Source: Oceanimonas pelagia (lineage in GTDB: Bacteria; Pseudomonadota; Gammaproteobacteria; Enterobacterales; Aeromonadaceae). From it: DNA of 64,000 nt. Under the pieces are notes generated by a model, which saw only the letters and a list, made by a program, of their open reading frames with translations, did not search any database and was not told where the DNA came from. Below are positions 52,409 through 61,473 of this stretch, piece after piece; positions within the stretch are counted from its first letter, which is position 1, and the number at the start of each line of letters is the position of its first letter. The position numbers were made by a program, and so were the translations under genes. The stretch covers positions 666,001 through 730,000 of the forward strand of contig NZ_CP118224.1 of the NCBI RefSeq assembly GCF_030849025.1, read 5' to 3'.

Positions 52409-52471
52409 TGTGTCTGCTTCTCTGAAAAACGGCGGCCAGTGTATGCTTTGTGAGCAGCTTAATCAAGTTCG

Positions 52472-53239
52472 TTAAAAATGGTCCTTCCAGCGCCGAAGTG
52501 CGGCGAACACTTGACAGTCTTCGTTTAACTCCTCCATTGCCTGCAGTTGTGCGGTGGCCCGAACCGCCGGCTCGGCGGTGCGCAGGAACACATTGACGGC
52601 TTTTTCACGGCCAATGCTCGAGGGCAGGGTGGGCACATCCTGCTGGCGCAATTTGGCCACTTCCTTCATGTAATTCAGCAGCGCCGGGTTGTCGGGCTCC
52701 ACCGCATGGCAGAAGGCCAGGTTGGCCTGAGTGTATTCGTGGGCGCAATACACCCGCGTGTCGTCGGGCAGGGCGGCCAGCCGGCCGAGGGAGTGATGCA
52801 TCTGCTCGGGCGTGCCTTCAAACAGCCGGCCGCAGCCGCCGGAAAACAGGGTGTCGCCGCAAAACAGCATGCCGTTACCGTAGTAGGCGATGTGCCCGAG
52901 GGTGTGGCCCGGGACGGACAATACTTGCAGCTCAAGCGCCAGCCCCGGCAGCGCCACGCTGTCGCCGTCCGCCAGGGCGGTGGCGCCGGGCGCGGGCAGG
53001 CGTTCACCGGCGGGAGCATACAGGCTGGCCTCGGGCCAGGCGGCCAGCAGCTCGCGCACGCCGCCGGTGTGATCCTGATGGTGGTGGGTGATCAGAATGG
53101 CAACCAGCTCCAGGTTGCGCTCGGCCAGCGCGGCGCTGACCGGGGCGGCATCGCCCGGATCGATCACGGCGGCCTGGCGGCCATTGCCAATCAGCCAGAT
53201 ATAGTTATCGTTAAAGGCACGTAGCGAAATGACGTTCAT
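52472..53239 (-). CDS. gloB: Hydroxyacylglutathione hydrolase (glyoxalase II)
   Basis: Hydrolyses S-lactoylglutathione to lactate and glutathione, finishing methylglyoxal detoxification. Metallo-beta-lactamase fold with the binuclear zinc motif THHHQDHTGG (His52, His54, Asp56, His57), the His in PGHTLGHIAYY, the Asp in FCGDTLFSGGCGRLFEG and AHEYTQAN. The ATG at 53239 gives 255 residues and the family opening MNVISLRAFNDNYIWL. Divergent from a YafS-like methyltransferase; the 52-base gap holds a palindrome. Confidence 0.95.
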   Translation of the reverse strand: MNVISLRAFNDNYIWLIGNGRQAAVIDPGDAAPVSAALAERNLELVAILITHHHQDHTGGVRELLAAWPEASLYAPAGERLPAPGATALADGDSVALPGLALELQVLSVPGHTLGHIAYYGNGMLFCGDTLFSGGCGRLFEGTPEQMHHSLGRLAALPDDTRVYCAHEYTQANLAFCHAVEPDNPALLNYMKEVAKLRQQDVPTLPSSIGREKAVNVFLRTAEPAVRATAQLQAMEELNEDCQVFAALRRWKDHF

Positions 53240-53253
53240 CGTTGAGTACACCC

Positions 53254-53274
53254 TTGGCATAAACAGAATGCCAA
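53254..53274. promoter_or_regulatory. Operator-like inverted repeat in the gloB / yafS-like gap
   Basis: TTGGCAT-N7-ATGCCAA: a perfect 7-bp inverted repeat in the middle of the 52-base gap between divergent genes. Half-sites lie 14 bp centre to centre, longer than one helical turn but possible for a dimeric regulator. It could instead form an mRNA hairpin. Confidence 0.45.
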
Positions 53275-53291
53275 AGCTTAACAGAGGGATC

Positions 53292-54008
53292 ATGAACACA
53301 GCCAGCAAGACACCGCCGCCGGCCCCGGACAGCTGGCGCGCGCTGCCCCGGGGCGCTTACATTGCCGAACAGCTGCAACAGCGCCTGGATCGCTGGGCCC
53401 CGGGGCTGTTTGGTTTTACCCTGCTCAAGGTGGACGCCCTGAGCGCGGCGCTGTCGCTGGAAGGCAGCCGGCTGCGCCAGGGAGTGGTCATGGCCCGGGC
53501 CGAGCAGGAAGGAGTGGATCTGATTGGCGATGCCACCGCCATGCCCTTTGCCCCGGGCAGCCTGGACGCCTGTCTGCTGGCCCATGTGCTCGATTACAGC
53601 GAGCATCCCCATGCCATCTTGCGGGAAACCGAGGTGGTATTGCGGGATGACGGCTGGCTGGTGCTGACCGGCTTCAATCCCTACGGCAGTGCCGGCTGGG
53701 CCCGCTGGCTGCCGGGCTGGCGCCGGCGGTTGCCGGGCTGGCGCCATATGCTGGCCCCGGCCCGGGTGGAAGACTGGCTGAAATTGCTGGGGTTTGAAGT
53801 GATCGAGCGGGACTATATCGGCTTTACCAATATCATGCCCTGGCTGGACCGCTGGCAGCGCCGCCGTTGCCCGCATTTCTGTCCGTCGCCGGCGGCGGTG
53901 TATATCGTGCTGGCGCGCAAGCGCCGTTTTCCGCTGACGCCGGTGCGGGAGCGCCAGCGGGTGGCGGTTCCGGTCACCCGGCCGGAAATGGCCCGTCAGC
54001 GGGAATAG
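53292..54008 (+). CDS. SAM-dependent methyltransferase, YafS-like
   Basis: A class I methyltransferase-like protein of 238 residues in the position of E. coli yafS (between gloB and rnhA). The middle has [26 protein letters not shown], the Asp/post-I region of the methyltransferase_11 family, then [26 protein letters not shown]. The usual glycine-rich motif I (ExGxGxG) is not evident, so SAM binding is unproven. The substrate is unknown. ATG at 53292 with GAGGGAT five bases ahead. Its last 13 bases overlap the end of rnhA. Confidence 0.82.
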   Translation: MNTASKTPPPAPDSWRALPRGAYIAEQLQQRLDRWAPGLFGFTLLKVDALSAALSLEGSRLRQGVVMARAEQEGVDLIGDATAMPFAPGSLDACLLAHVLDYSEHPHAILRETEVVLRDDGWLVLTGFNPYGSAGWARWLPGWRRRLPGWRHMLAPARVEDWLKLLGFEVIERDYIGFTNIMPWLDRWQRRRCPHFCPSPAAVYIVLARKRRFPLTPVRERQRVAVPVTRPEMARQRE

Positions 54009-54460
54009 CCTTCGTCTTCCTGATGGCAGGCCGGGTTCAGGGCCGCTTCCCGGGCCAGATCGTCGCAGCGTTCGTTTTCCGGATGGCCGGTATGGCCGCG
54101 CACCCAGTGCCACTGCACCCGGTGGCGCTGGCAGAGTTCGTCCAGCTGCTGCCACAAATCGGCGTTTTTCACCGGGGTTTTGGCGGCGGTGCGCCAGTTG
54201 TTGCGTTTCCAGCCGTGAATCCACTGGGTGATGCCCTGGCGCACATACTGGCTGTCGGTGGTCAGCTCCACCGCGCAATCGTGGCTCAGGGTTTCCAGCC
54301 CCTTGATGGCGGCCATCAGTTCCATGCGGTTGTTGGTGGTCAGCCGGTAGCCGCCGCTCAGCTCCTTGCGGTGCTGCTTGTAAATCAGCACGGCGCCGTA
54401 GCCGCCGGGGCCCGGGTTGCCGAGGCAGGAGCCGTCGGTAAATAGCTGAACCTGTTTCAT
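53996..54460 (-). CDS. rnhA: Ribonuclease HI
   Basis: Cuts RNA in RNA-DNA hybrids (R-loops, primer removal). The 154-residue sequence matches E. coli Rnh[20 protein letters not shown] (catalytic Asp9), [14 protein letters not shown] (Glu), [19 protein letters not shown] (Asp), [17 protein letters not shown] (His and Asp). All catalytic residues are present. The start at 54460 agrees with E. coli. Divergent from dnaQ as in enterics; its 3' end overlaps the methyltransferase gene. Confidence 0.96.
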   Translation of the reverse strand: MKQVQLFTDGSCLGNPGPGGYGAVLIYKQHRKELSGGYRLTTNNRMELMAAIKGLETLSHDCAVELTTDSQYVRQGITQWIHGWKRNNWRTAAKTPVKNADLWQQLDELCQRHRVQWHWVRGHTGHPENERCDDLAREAALNPACHQEDEGYSR

Positions 54461-54537
54461 GGTGTTGCCCGTTCGGTAAATGCAGTGAAGGGCGCAGTCT
54501 GCCACAGGCGGCGGTGACGGAGCCAGTCCGGCGGGCC

Positions 54538-54566
54538 TTATCATGCGCAGGCACAGGCGATATACT
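54538..54566 (+). promoter_or_regulatory. Sigma70-type promoter of dnaQ
   Basis: TTATCA, 17 bases, TATACT; predicted start near 54573, about 23 bases ahead of the dnaQ GTG. Good -10 and optimal spacing. Confidence 0.6.
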
Positions 54567-54595
54567 GGCCGCCGACTTTGCGGAGGAAGAACACA

Positions 54596-55330
54596 GTGAT
54601 CACCGAATCTGGCTATCAGCGGCAGGTGGTGCTCGATACCGAGACCACGGGCATGAACATGGACTCAGGTCCGCACTATCTCGGACACAGGGTGATCGAG
54701 ATAGGCTGCGTGGAAGTGGTCAACCGACGCCTGACCGGCCGGCACCTGCACCTTTATCTCAAGCCGGACCGCCAGGTGGACGAGGAAGCCATTCGCGTGC
54801 ACGGCATTACCGATGAGTTTCTTGCCGACAAGCCGGAATTTTCCAGCAAGGTCGACGAATTTCTCGACTTTATTCGTGGCGCCGAAATGGTCGCCCACAA
54901 CGCGCCCTTCGACGTGGGCTTTCTCGATTACGAAATGGAGCTGATGGGCCGGCCCGAACGCATGGCCGAGTTGTGCAAGGTAACCGATACCCTGGCCCTG
55001 GCCCGCCAGCTTTATCCGGGCAAGCGCAACAACCTGGACGTGCTCTGCGACCGCTACGGCATCGACAACAGCCACCGTACCCTGCACGGGGCCTTGCTGG
55101 ATGCCGAAATTCTGGCCGACGTGTATCTGCTGATGACCGGCGGCCAGACCAAACTCAACCTGCAGACCGACGCCGGCCAGCAAAACGGCAACGGCGGCGA
55201 ACTGCGCCGGCTGCCGGCCGATCGACCACCGCTGCGGGTGATTCGGGCTCAGGGCGCCGAGCTGCAAGCCCATGAAAGCCGGCTCGATCTCATCGAGAAA
55301 AAAGGCGGCAGTTGCCTGTGGCGGCCCTGA
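54596..55330 (+). CDS. dnaQ: DNA polymerase III epsilon subunit (proofreading exonuclease)
   Basis: The 3'-5' proofreading exonuclease of the replicative polymerase. DEDDh motifs: VLDTETTG (Asp14, Glu16), [15 protein letters not shown], and [15 protein letters not shown]. The C-terminal alpha-binding tail ends [14 protein letters not shown], nearly as in E. coli. The GTG at 54596 (GGAGGAAG about eight bases ahead) gives 244 residues. The stop shares a base with the next gene. In E. coli tRNA-Asp (aspV) follows dnaQ; here one gene intervenes. Confidence 0.96.
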   Translation: MITESGYQRQVVLDTETTGMNMDSGPHYLGHRVIEIGCVEVVNRRLTGRHLHLYLKPDRQVDEEAIRVHGITDEFLADKPEFSSKVDEFLDFIRGAEMVAHNAPFDVGFLDYEMELMGRPERMAELCKVTDTLALARQLYPGKRNNLDVLCDRYGIDNSHRTLHGALLDAEILADVYLLMTGGQTKLNLQTDAGQQNGNGGELRRLPADRPPLRVIRAQGAELQAHESRLDLIEKKGGSCLWRP

Positions 55331-56436
55331 TGCGGCGGCTTCTGCCGGTGCTGGCGCTGTTGCCGGCCTTTTTCGTCTCGTCCGAAGAACAGCACGCCCG
55401 CTGGCTGGGCAATACCTTTCGCATCGATCCTTCGGTACGGGAGCTGACCCTGTTTATCGAGCGGGAGTCGCAGTCCATGCCGGTGGTGCTGATAAGGCCC
55501 GACGGCAGCAAGTATTATTACCAGCGCCACCCCGACACCGTGAGCTGGGCTTCCACTCCCACCCGGGATGTGATTACCCTGTGGCAGCCGGAGCCGGGCC
55601 CCTGGCAGGCCACCGGCAAAATTGCCGGCGAGCACGGCATTACCCTGCTCAGCGTATTCCGGCTGGCGCTCGACCGGCTGCCGGACAGGCTTTATCAGAA
55701 CGAGGTGGTCCGGCTGCACGGCCAGTTGCTGCATGACGACACCATTCTGGATGCCAATTATTACCTCGATGGCCTGCGGCTGACGGCACAGCTGTTTTCC
55801 ACGGGCGAGGCGCAGCCGGCCGATCCCTTTGAGCGGGCGCCGCTGCTGCTGGGGGAATTTGTGGATGACGGCACCGGGCTGGATGCGTTGCCCGGCGATG
55901 GCAACATGACCGCGGAAGTGGTGTTCGATGCGCTGCCCGGCAGTTACCTGTTTCAGGCCGAGGTATCAAACGGCGTGCTGGCACGCTATGCGGAACATCC
56001 GCTGACCCTTTATCCCACACCGGTGCGCGCTCGTTTTACCGCGCCCGACAGCCAGCGCCACTGGCGCATTGAACTGGAGGTTGACAGCGATATTGTTGCC
56101 GACAGCCTGGCTGTGACGGGGCAGCTGATCAATCCGCTGGAGCAGCCCCTGGCCATTTCCGGGCACGGGCGTCATATCGAGTTGCCGCCGGCGCGCCAGC
56201 CGGGCAACTATCGCTGGCAGGGACGGGCCTATGCCACCACGGTGGATGGCCGGGAGGTACAGCTGCAACTGAACGAGCAGGTAGTGCGGGTGGTGCCGCC
56301 CTTGCCGGAAGTGACCAGGGCACCCGCCGAGGCGGCGAGTGAATGGCAGGGCTGGCCGCTGTGGGCGGGGCTGGCCGGACTGATGCTGCTGCCCGCCGGT
56401 GGCGGTTTATGGTGGTGGCGACGTCGCCGTGGCTGA
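55330..56436 (+). CDS. TIGR03503-type conserved periplasmic/membrane protein
   Basis: A 368-residue exported protein resembling the TIGR03503 family seen after dnaQ in marine gammaproteobacteria. It has a signal peptide (LLPVLALLPAFFVSS), a large beta-rich periplasmic region (VRELTLFIERESQSMPVVLIRPDG; ANYYLDGLRLTAQLF; YPTPVRARFTAP) and a C-terminal membrane helix with a very basic end (WAGLAGLMLLPAGGGLWWWRRRRG). This layout suggests a sortase-like or rhombosortase-like (GlyGly-CTERM-like) anchor, but I do not see a clear GG-CTERM motif. Function unknown. The start overlaps the dnaQ stop (TGATG). Confidence 0.75.
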   Translation: MRRLLPVLALLPAFFVSSEEQHARWLGNTFRIDPSVRELTLFIERESQSMPVVLIRPDGSKYYYQRHPDTVSWASTPTRDVITLWQPEPGPWQATGKIAGEHGITLLSVFRLALDRLPDRLYQNEVVRLHGQLLHDDTILDANYYLDGLRLTAQLFSTGEAQPADPFERAPLLLGEFVDDGTGLDALPGDGNMTAEVVFDALPGSYLFQAEVSNGVLARYAEHPLTLYPTPVRARFTAPDSQRHWRIELEVDSDIVADSLAVTGQLINPLEQPLAISGHGRHIELPPARQPGNYRWQGRAYATTVDGREVQLQLNEQVVRVVPPLPEVTRAPAEAASEWQGWPLWAGLAGLMLLPAGGGLWWWRRRRG

Positions 56437-56506
56437 TTGAAAAATCATCTTTTTGGCACTTTGAGCATAAAAAATAACCGAAAGAAATAAAATGCTTACT
56501 TTTGGC

Positions 56507-56535
56507 TTGACGGCCACCCGTGCCGGCCCTATTAT
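56507..56535 (+). promoter_or_regulatory. tRNA-Asp promoter
   Basis: TTGACG, 17 bases, TATTAT, followed by a GC-rich discriminator (TCGCCCCGC). Near-consensus sigma70 promoter; the discriminator fits stringent control of stable RNA. The predicted start is about 25 bases before the tRNA. Confidence 0.8.
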
Positions 56536-56565
56536 TCGCCCCGCTTGCAGCGAAAGCCAAGCGCC

Positions 56566-56642
56566 GGAGCGGTAGTTCAGTTGGTTAGAATACCGGCCTG
56601 TCACGCCGGGGGTCGCGGGTTCGAGTCCCGTCCGCTCCGCCA
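56566..56642 (+). tRNA. tRNA-Asp (anticodon GTC)
   Basis: A 77-base cloverleaf with acceptor stem GGAGCGG/CCGCTCC, anticodon stem CCGGC/GCCGG around the GTC anticodon at 56600-56602, T-arm GCGGGTTCGAGTCCCGT and encoded CCA. It differs from the E. coli tRNA-Asp at only a few positions. It sits downstream of dnaQ, like E. coli aspV, with its own promoter and terminator. Confidence 0.97.
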
Positions 56643-56650
56643 CATTTAAG

Positions 56651-56684
56651 AAGCCCTTAGCTAGTTGATAGCCAAGGGCTTTTT
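56651..56684 (+). terminator. Terminator of tRNA-Asp
   Basis: AAGCCCTT, 15-base loop, AAGGGCTT and a T run, directly after the tRNA. Confidence 0.8.
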
Positions 56685-56930
56685 GCTTTTATGCCTTCAG
56701 TCAAATCACTCACCTGCATTCTGTCAAACTCCCCACGTGACCAAAGCGTGACCCAGAGCCTGTTTTGACCAGAGGTTAAAATGGAGCTTCAGTCGAGTCA
56801 CCTTTCTGCTCGCTATCCGGCTCTTTGGTGTCATAAAGAGTAGTGAGAAGCTGCAACCGGTTAAGGTGGCCTGTTGATGGCAGGGGGCAGAGAAAGTGAT
56901 GTCTTGGGAGAAAAGACCATTCGGCCCTCC
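56685..56930. other. Intergenic stretch after tRNA-Asp with possible relic coding sequence
   Basis: No intact gene. On the minus strand a short open stretch ending with TAA at 56776 reads LTTLYDTKEPDSEQKGD and looks like a protein C-terminus, but no start or known domain is visible. Because tRNA genes are common integration sites, this could be a scar of a lost element; no duplicated tRNA 3' end was found in the window. Confidence 0.25.
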
Positions 56931-57395
56931 CTACAGCCCGATATCCCGCACGTTCTCCATTACCACAAAGGTGCTGGTTTGCAGCACATGGGGCAAGGCG
57001 GAGATCTTTTCACCCAGCACCATGCGGTAGGAGGCCATGTCTTTGGTGCGGACCTTCAGCAGGTAGTCAAAGCCACCGGCGATCATGTGGCACTGTTCGA
57101 CTTCCGCGATTTTGAGCGCGGCCTTGTTGAAAGCGGTAAGTGCCTTGCTGCTGGTGTCGTTGAGGGTGACCTGGACGAAGGCGATATGACTGAGGCCAAG
57201 CTTGTTATGATCCACCAGCGCCGTGTAGCCGGTGATGTAACCCTGCTCTTCGAGCCGGCGCATGCGCAACTGGCAAGGGGTTTTCGACAGGCCGACCCGG
57301 GATGCCAGCTCGGTGAGGGTGATGCGGGAGTTTTCCCTGAGCTCCTGGATGATCAGTAAATCCGCCCTGTCCAGATTTCCTGCCTTTTCCGCCAT
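56931..57395 (-). CDS. Lrp/AsnC family transcriptional regulator, probable PutR-type regulator of putA
   Basis: Feast/famine regulator with an N-terminal winged helix-turn-helix (DLLIIQELRENSRITLTELASRVGLSKTPCQLRMRRLE region, residues ~12-48) and a C-terminal RAM ligand-binding domain (IAFVQVTLNDTSSKALTAF; CHMIAGGFDYLLKVRTKDM). 154 residues. It is divergent from putA across a 418-base gap. In Agrobacterium and Rhodobacter a PutR of this family activates putA with proline, and the PutA here lacks its own DNA-binding domain, so regulation of putA is a reasonable inference. Confidence 0.88.
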   Translation of the reverse strand: MAEKAGNLDRADLLIIQELRENSRITLTELASRVGLSKTPCQLRMRRLEEQGYITGYTALVDHNKLGLSHIAFVQVTLNDTSSKALTAFNKAALKIAEVEQCHMIAGGFDYLLKVRTKDMASYRMVLGEKISALPHVLQTSTFVVMENVRDIGL

Positions 57396-57813
57396 TTTCT
57401 GTCTCTCGGTCTGTTTTATGGGTTGAATGTGCCTTTTAAGTCTACACCCGTTCTTTTATCGGTAAAATCGACCACTGCATCTTCTGATGGTAGGGGCGTG
57501 TGCTTCCACGATCCCGAATGACACGCGGCGCTGCCGGCTTGCCCGGGAGCGTATTTTCCTGGGCCGGCGTGGTCAGGGGTCAGAAGCCGCGGTGGCGTGC
57601 TTTCCTGAGGTGTTACCGGCAAGGGATGAGCAGGCTTCTGAGGCTGTCTAGGAAGTTTTCCTGTTTATGTGTCTTTTATATGGTTTTTTTCCGGTTTTTG
57701 TGTGATTAAAAAGTGAAAATGATGGCCCTTTGCCTTGGTTATGGGAAATGTGCCTCCTGGTCTTTGAGTAGAATGGCGACCATAACATTGCACATACCGA
57801 GGGAGAAGGTCGG
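57396..57813. promoter_or_regulatory. Divergent lrp-type / putA control region
   Basis: 418 bases without a gene. The half next to putA (from about 57640) is AT-rich with T- and A-tracts, as expected for Lrp-type binding and bending. A CAGAAGCC/GGCTTCTG inverted repeat spans 57581-57640 with a 44-base interior. No convincing -35/-10 pair for putA was found; GGGAGAAGG precedes its ATG. Confidence 0.5.
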
Positions 57814-60800
57814 ATGAAAGAACAAGCACTGTCGCTGGCGGCTTGCCGGGAGCAGGTTCGTGGTCATTACCTGGCGGATGAGGCCGGCGTGATTGGAGAG
57901 CTGGCCAGCGGGGCCGCCATTTCCGCGGAGGTGCGCCAGCGCATCTCCGCCCGGGCCGCCGAGCTGGTGCGCCAGGTGCGCGCCAACTCCACCCCGACCA
58001 TGATGGAAAAGTTTCTGGCCCAGTATGGCCTCACCACCAAGGAAGGCGTGGCCCTGATGTGCCTGGCCGAGGCACTGCTGCGGGTACCCGACAGAAGCAC
58101 CATCGACGAGCTGATCGAAGACAAGATCTCCTCCGGCAACTGGGGCGAGCACCGTGGCCGCTCCAGCTCCTCGCTGATCAACAGTTCCACCTGGGCACTG
58201 CTGATCACCGGCAAGCTGCTGTCGCCGGTCGACCGCCAGGGCCTGTCCGCCACCCTGCGGGGCATGGTCAAGCGCCTGGGCGAGCCGGTGGTACGCACCG
58301 CCGTGGGCCAGGCCATGAAAGAGATGGGCCGCCAGTTTGTGCTGGGTCGCAACATCGAAGAAGCGCTCAAGCGCGCTCAGAAGTACGAGGCCCGTGGCTA
58401 TACCTATTCTTACGACATGCTGGGGGAAGCGGCCCGCACCGATGCCGACGCCCTGCGTTACCACAAGGCCTACTCATCCGCCATTGCTTCCCTGGCGCCG
58501 CATTGTGCGCACCAGGACATTCGCAAGAACCCCGGCATTTCGGTCAAGCTGTCGGCCCTGCACGCCCGTTACGAGTTCGGCCAGAAAGCACGGGTAATGC
58601 AGGAGCTGGTGCCCCGTACCCTGGAGCTGGCGCAGCAGGCCAAGGCGGCCAACATGGGCTTTAACATCGATGCGGAAGAGGCGGATCGCCTGGATCTGTC
58701 CCTGGATGTGATCGAAGCCGTGCTGTCCGATCCGTCACTGGCGGGCTGGGATGGTTTCGGCATTGTGGTGCAGGCCTTCAGCAAGCGCGCCGCCCCCGTG
58801 CTCGACTGGCTCTACGCCCTGTCCGAAAAACTGGATCGCCGCATCATGGTGCGGCTGGTGAAGGGGGCTTACTGGGATGCGGAGATCAAGCGCGCCCAGG
58901 TGATGGGCCTGGCAGGCTTTCCGGTGTTCACCCGCAAGGTCAACAGCGATCTGTCCTACATGGCCTGTGCCAAAAAACTGCTGGGCATGACCGATCGCAT
59001 CTACCCGCAGTTCGCCACCCACAATGCCCACTCGGTGTCGGCCATTCTTGAGCTGGCCCAGGACAAGGACTGCTTTGAATTCCAGCGTCTGCACGGCATG
59101 GGCGAATCCCTGCACGACGCCGTGCTCACCGGCCAGGGCACCCGCTGCCGCATTTACGCGCCAGTAGGCGCCCATCAGGATCTGCTGGCCTACCTGGTGC
59201 GTCGTCTGCTGGAAAACGGCGCCAACAGCTCCTTCGTCAACCAGATTGTCGACACCCGCATTCAGCCCGAAGACATTGCCCGGGATCCCTTCGACACGGT
59301 GGCGGCCATGGGGAACGAGGTATCGAGCAGGCTCATTGCGCGCCCCGCCGATCTTTACGGTGCCGGCCGGCGTAACGCCAGGGGCTGGGATATCACCAAC
59401 CCGGTGGAAATGGCGGAAGTCGAGGCGGCCCGTGGCGCCTTCAAGGCGCATCAGTGGCAGGGTGGCCCGGTGATTGCCGGGGCGGTGACCAGCACCGAAG
59501 CCGAAGAGGTACGCAACCCGGCGGTGCCGGCAGACAGGGTGGGCCAGGTGGTACAGGCCAATGCAGACGACATTGAAACCGCCATTTCGGCGGCCCGTAC
59601 CGGCTTTGAAATCTGGTCTGCCCTGCCGGTGGCCGAGCGCAGCGCGCGCATTCGTAAGGTTGCGGATCTGTTTGAAGAGCACGCCCCCGAGCTGTTCGCC
59701 CTGGCCACCCGGGAGGCGGGCAAGACCATGGCGGATGCGGTGGCGGAAATTCGCGAGGCCGTGGACTTCGCCCGCTACTATGCGAACGAAGCCGAACGCA
59801 ACCAGGACTTCGGCAGCGGTCGCGGCGTGATCGCCTGTATCTCGCCCTGGAACTTCCCCCTGGCCATTTTTGCCGGCCAGGTGCTGGCTGGGCTGGCGGC
59901 CGGCAACGCGGTGATCGCCAAGCCCGCGGGCCAGACTGCGCTGATCGCCACCCGGGCGGTTGAGCTGATGCATCAGGCCGGCATTCCTCGCGAAGCCATT
60001 CAGCTGCTGCCCGGCAGCGGCAGCACGGTGGGCGCGGCTCTGACCTCGGATCCGCGTATCGACGGCGTCTGCTTTACCGGCTCTACCGCCACCGCCCAGC
60101 GCATCAACAAGGTGATGGCCGGGTCGATGAGGCCGGACGCGCCCCTGGTGGCGGAAACCGGTGGCCTGAACGCCATGATAGTGGACTCCACCGCGTTGCC
60201 GGAGCAGGTGGTGCGCGACGTGCTGGCGTCTTCTTTCCAGAGTGCCGGTCAGCGCTGCTCCGCCCTGCGCATGCTCTATGTGCAGAAGGACATCGCCGAT
60301 CACCTGCTGGCCATGCTGTTCGGCGCCATGGACGAGCTGCGTCTGGGCAACCCCTGGGATCTCTCCACCGATGTGGGCCCGGTGATCGACGACAATGCCA
60401 AACGTGGCATTGAGGCGCACTGCGAGAAATTCGCGCGCATGGGGCGGGTGCTCAAGCAGCTGCCGGTGCCCGCCGAAGGCCTGTTCGTGGCGCCGACCGT
60501 GATCAGGCTGGAAGGCATTCACGAGCTGGAAGAAGAAATCTTCGGCCCGGTACTGCACGTGGCCACCTTTGAGGCCCATGAGCTCGACCGCGTGGTGGAT
60601 CAGATCAATGCCAAGGGCTTTGGCCTGACCTTTGGCCTGCATACCCGGGTCGACAAGCGGGTGGAGCGCATCACCAGCCGCATCAGGGTGGGCAATATCT
60701 ACGTCAACCGTAACCAGATTGGCGCCATCGTCGGCTCCCAGCCCTTTGGCGGTGAAGGCCTCTCGGGCACCGGCCCCAAGGCGGGCGGCCCCCAGTATGT

Positions 60801-61431
60801 GCGCCGCTTTATGGCCAGCGCCAACGGCACCGGGATGCCACCGGCGCAAGCGGCGGCGGTCACCGCGGCCCAGGTGCAGGCGGCCATTGCACAGCTGGAC
60901 GGCAAGGACTGGGCTCAGCCCCAGAGCCGGGCCGAGCGGCTGGCCGCTATCTTCGGCAGCGTGCCCGCGGCGCTGGACGCCCACGCGGAAGAGATGCCGG
61001 GCCCGACCGGTGAGCTTAACCGGCTGCGCTGTTTTGCCCGTGGCACCATCCTCTGCCTGGGGCCTGACCTGGCCTCGGCCATGACCCAGGCCGGTACCGC
61101 CCTGTCTCAGGGCAACGCCGTGGTGGTGGTGGCGCCGGGGGCGCAGGCCGCGCTGGAAGGCGCGGCAGCGGCGGGCATTCCGGTCATCGGCCTGGACGGT
61201 CTGCTGCGGCCCGAGGCGCTGGAAACCCTCACCGGTTTCGAGGCGATCACCAGCGTGGCCGACACCGCCACCCTGCGTGCATACCGGATGGCCCTGGCCC
61301 GGCGTGACGGCGCCTTGCTGCCGCTGATCACCGAGCAGGCCCTGCCCGAACGCTTCGTGATCGAGCGTCACCTGTGCGTGGATACCACCGCCGCCGGCGG
61401 CAACGCCAGCCTGATCGCGACATCGGAATAA
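57814..61431 (+). CDS. putA: Bifunctional proline dehydrogenase / delta-1-pyrroline-5-carboxylate dehydrogenase PutA
   Basis: Oxidises proline to glutamate in two steps with substrate channelling. Residues ~1-480 are the FAD-dependent proline dehydrogenase barrel (GNWGEHRGRSSSSLINSS; MVRLVKGAYWDAEIKRAQ; FQRLHGMGESLHDAV). Residues ~500-1000 are the aldehyde dehydrogenase (ACISPWNFPLAIFAGQV-like; AETGGLNAMIVDS; catalytic Cys815 in SAGQRCSALRML; EEEIFGPVLHV). The last ~200 residues are the ALDH-like C-terminal domain of long PutAs. At 1205 residues it lacks the ribbon-helix-helix DNA-binding domain of E. coli PutA, so it cannot repress itself. Confidence 0.95.
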   Translation: MKEQALSLAACREQVRGHYLADEAGVIGELASGAAISAEVRQRISARAAELVRQVRANSTPTMMEKFLAQYGLTTKEGVALMCLAEALLRVPDRSTIDELIEDKISSGNWGEHRGRSSSSLINSSTWALLITGKLLSPVDRQGLSATLRGMVKRLGEPVVRTAVGQAMKEMGRQFVLGRNIEEALKRAQKYEARGYTYSYDMLGEAARTDADALRYHKAYSSAIASLAPHCAHQDIRKNPGISVKLSALHARYEFGQKARVMQELVPRTLELAQQAKAANMGFNIDAEEADRLDLSLDVIEAVLSDPSLAGWDGFGIVVQAFSKRAAPVLDWLYALSEKLDRRIMVRLVKGAYWDAEIKRAQVMGLAGFPVFTRKVNSDLSYMACAKKLLGMTDRIYPQFATHNAHSVSAILELAQDKDCFEFQRLHGMGESLHDAVLTGQGTRCRIYAPVGAHQDLLAYLVRRLLENGANSSFVNQIVDTRIQPEDIARDPFDTVAAMGNEVSSRLIARPADLYGAGRRNARGWDITNPVEMAEVEAARGAFKAHQWQGGPVIAGAVTSTEAEEVRNPAVPADRVGQVVQANADDIETAISAARTGFEIWSALPVAERSARIRKVADLFEEHAPELFALATREAGKTMADAVAEIREAVDFARYYANEAERNQDFGSGRGVIACISPWNFPLAIFAGQVLAGLAAGNAVIAKPAGQTALIATRAVELMHQAGIPREAIQLLPGSGSTVGAALTSDPRIDGVCFTGSTATAQRINKVMAGSMRPDAPLVAETGGLNAMIVDSTALPEQVVRDVLASSFQSAGQRCSALRMLYVQKDIADHLLAMLFGAMDELRLGNPWDLSTDVGPVIDDNAKRGIEAHCEKFARMGRVLKQLPVPAEGLFVAPTVIRLEGIHELEEEIFGPVLHVATFEAHELDRVVDQINAKGFGLTFGLHTRVDKRVERITSRIRVGNIYVNRNQIGAIVGSQPFGGEGLSGTGPKAGGPQYVRRFMASANGTGMPPAQAAAVTAAQVQAAIAQLDGKDWAQPQSRAERLAAIFGSVPAALDAHAEEMPGPTGELNRLRCFARGTILCLGPDLASAMTQAGTALSQGNAVVVVAPGAQAALEGAAAAGIPVIGLDGLLRPEALETLTGFEAITSVADTATLRAYRMALARRDGALLPLITEQALPERFVIERHLCVDTTAAGGNASLIATSE

Positions 61432-61473
61432 TCCCGGCAGACGGGCCAAGCGGCCCGCCGTTGCCCGTTTGAC

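Noticed and set aside
56643-56930. Integrative element attachment site at tRNA-Asp
   Set aside because: No direct repeat of the tRNA 3' end and no integrase gene were found within the window.
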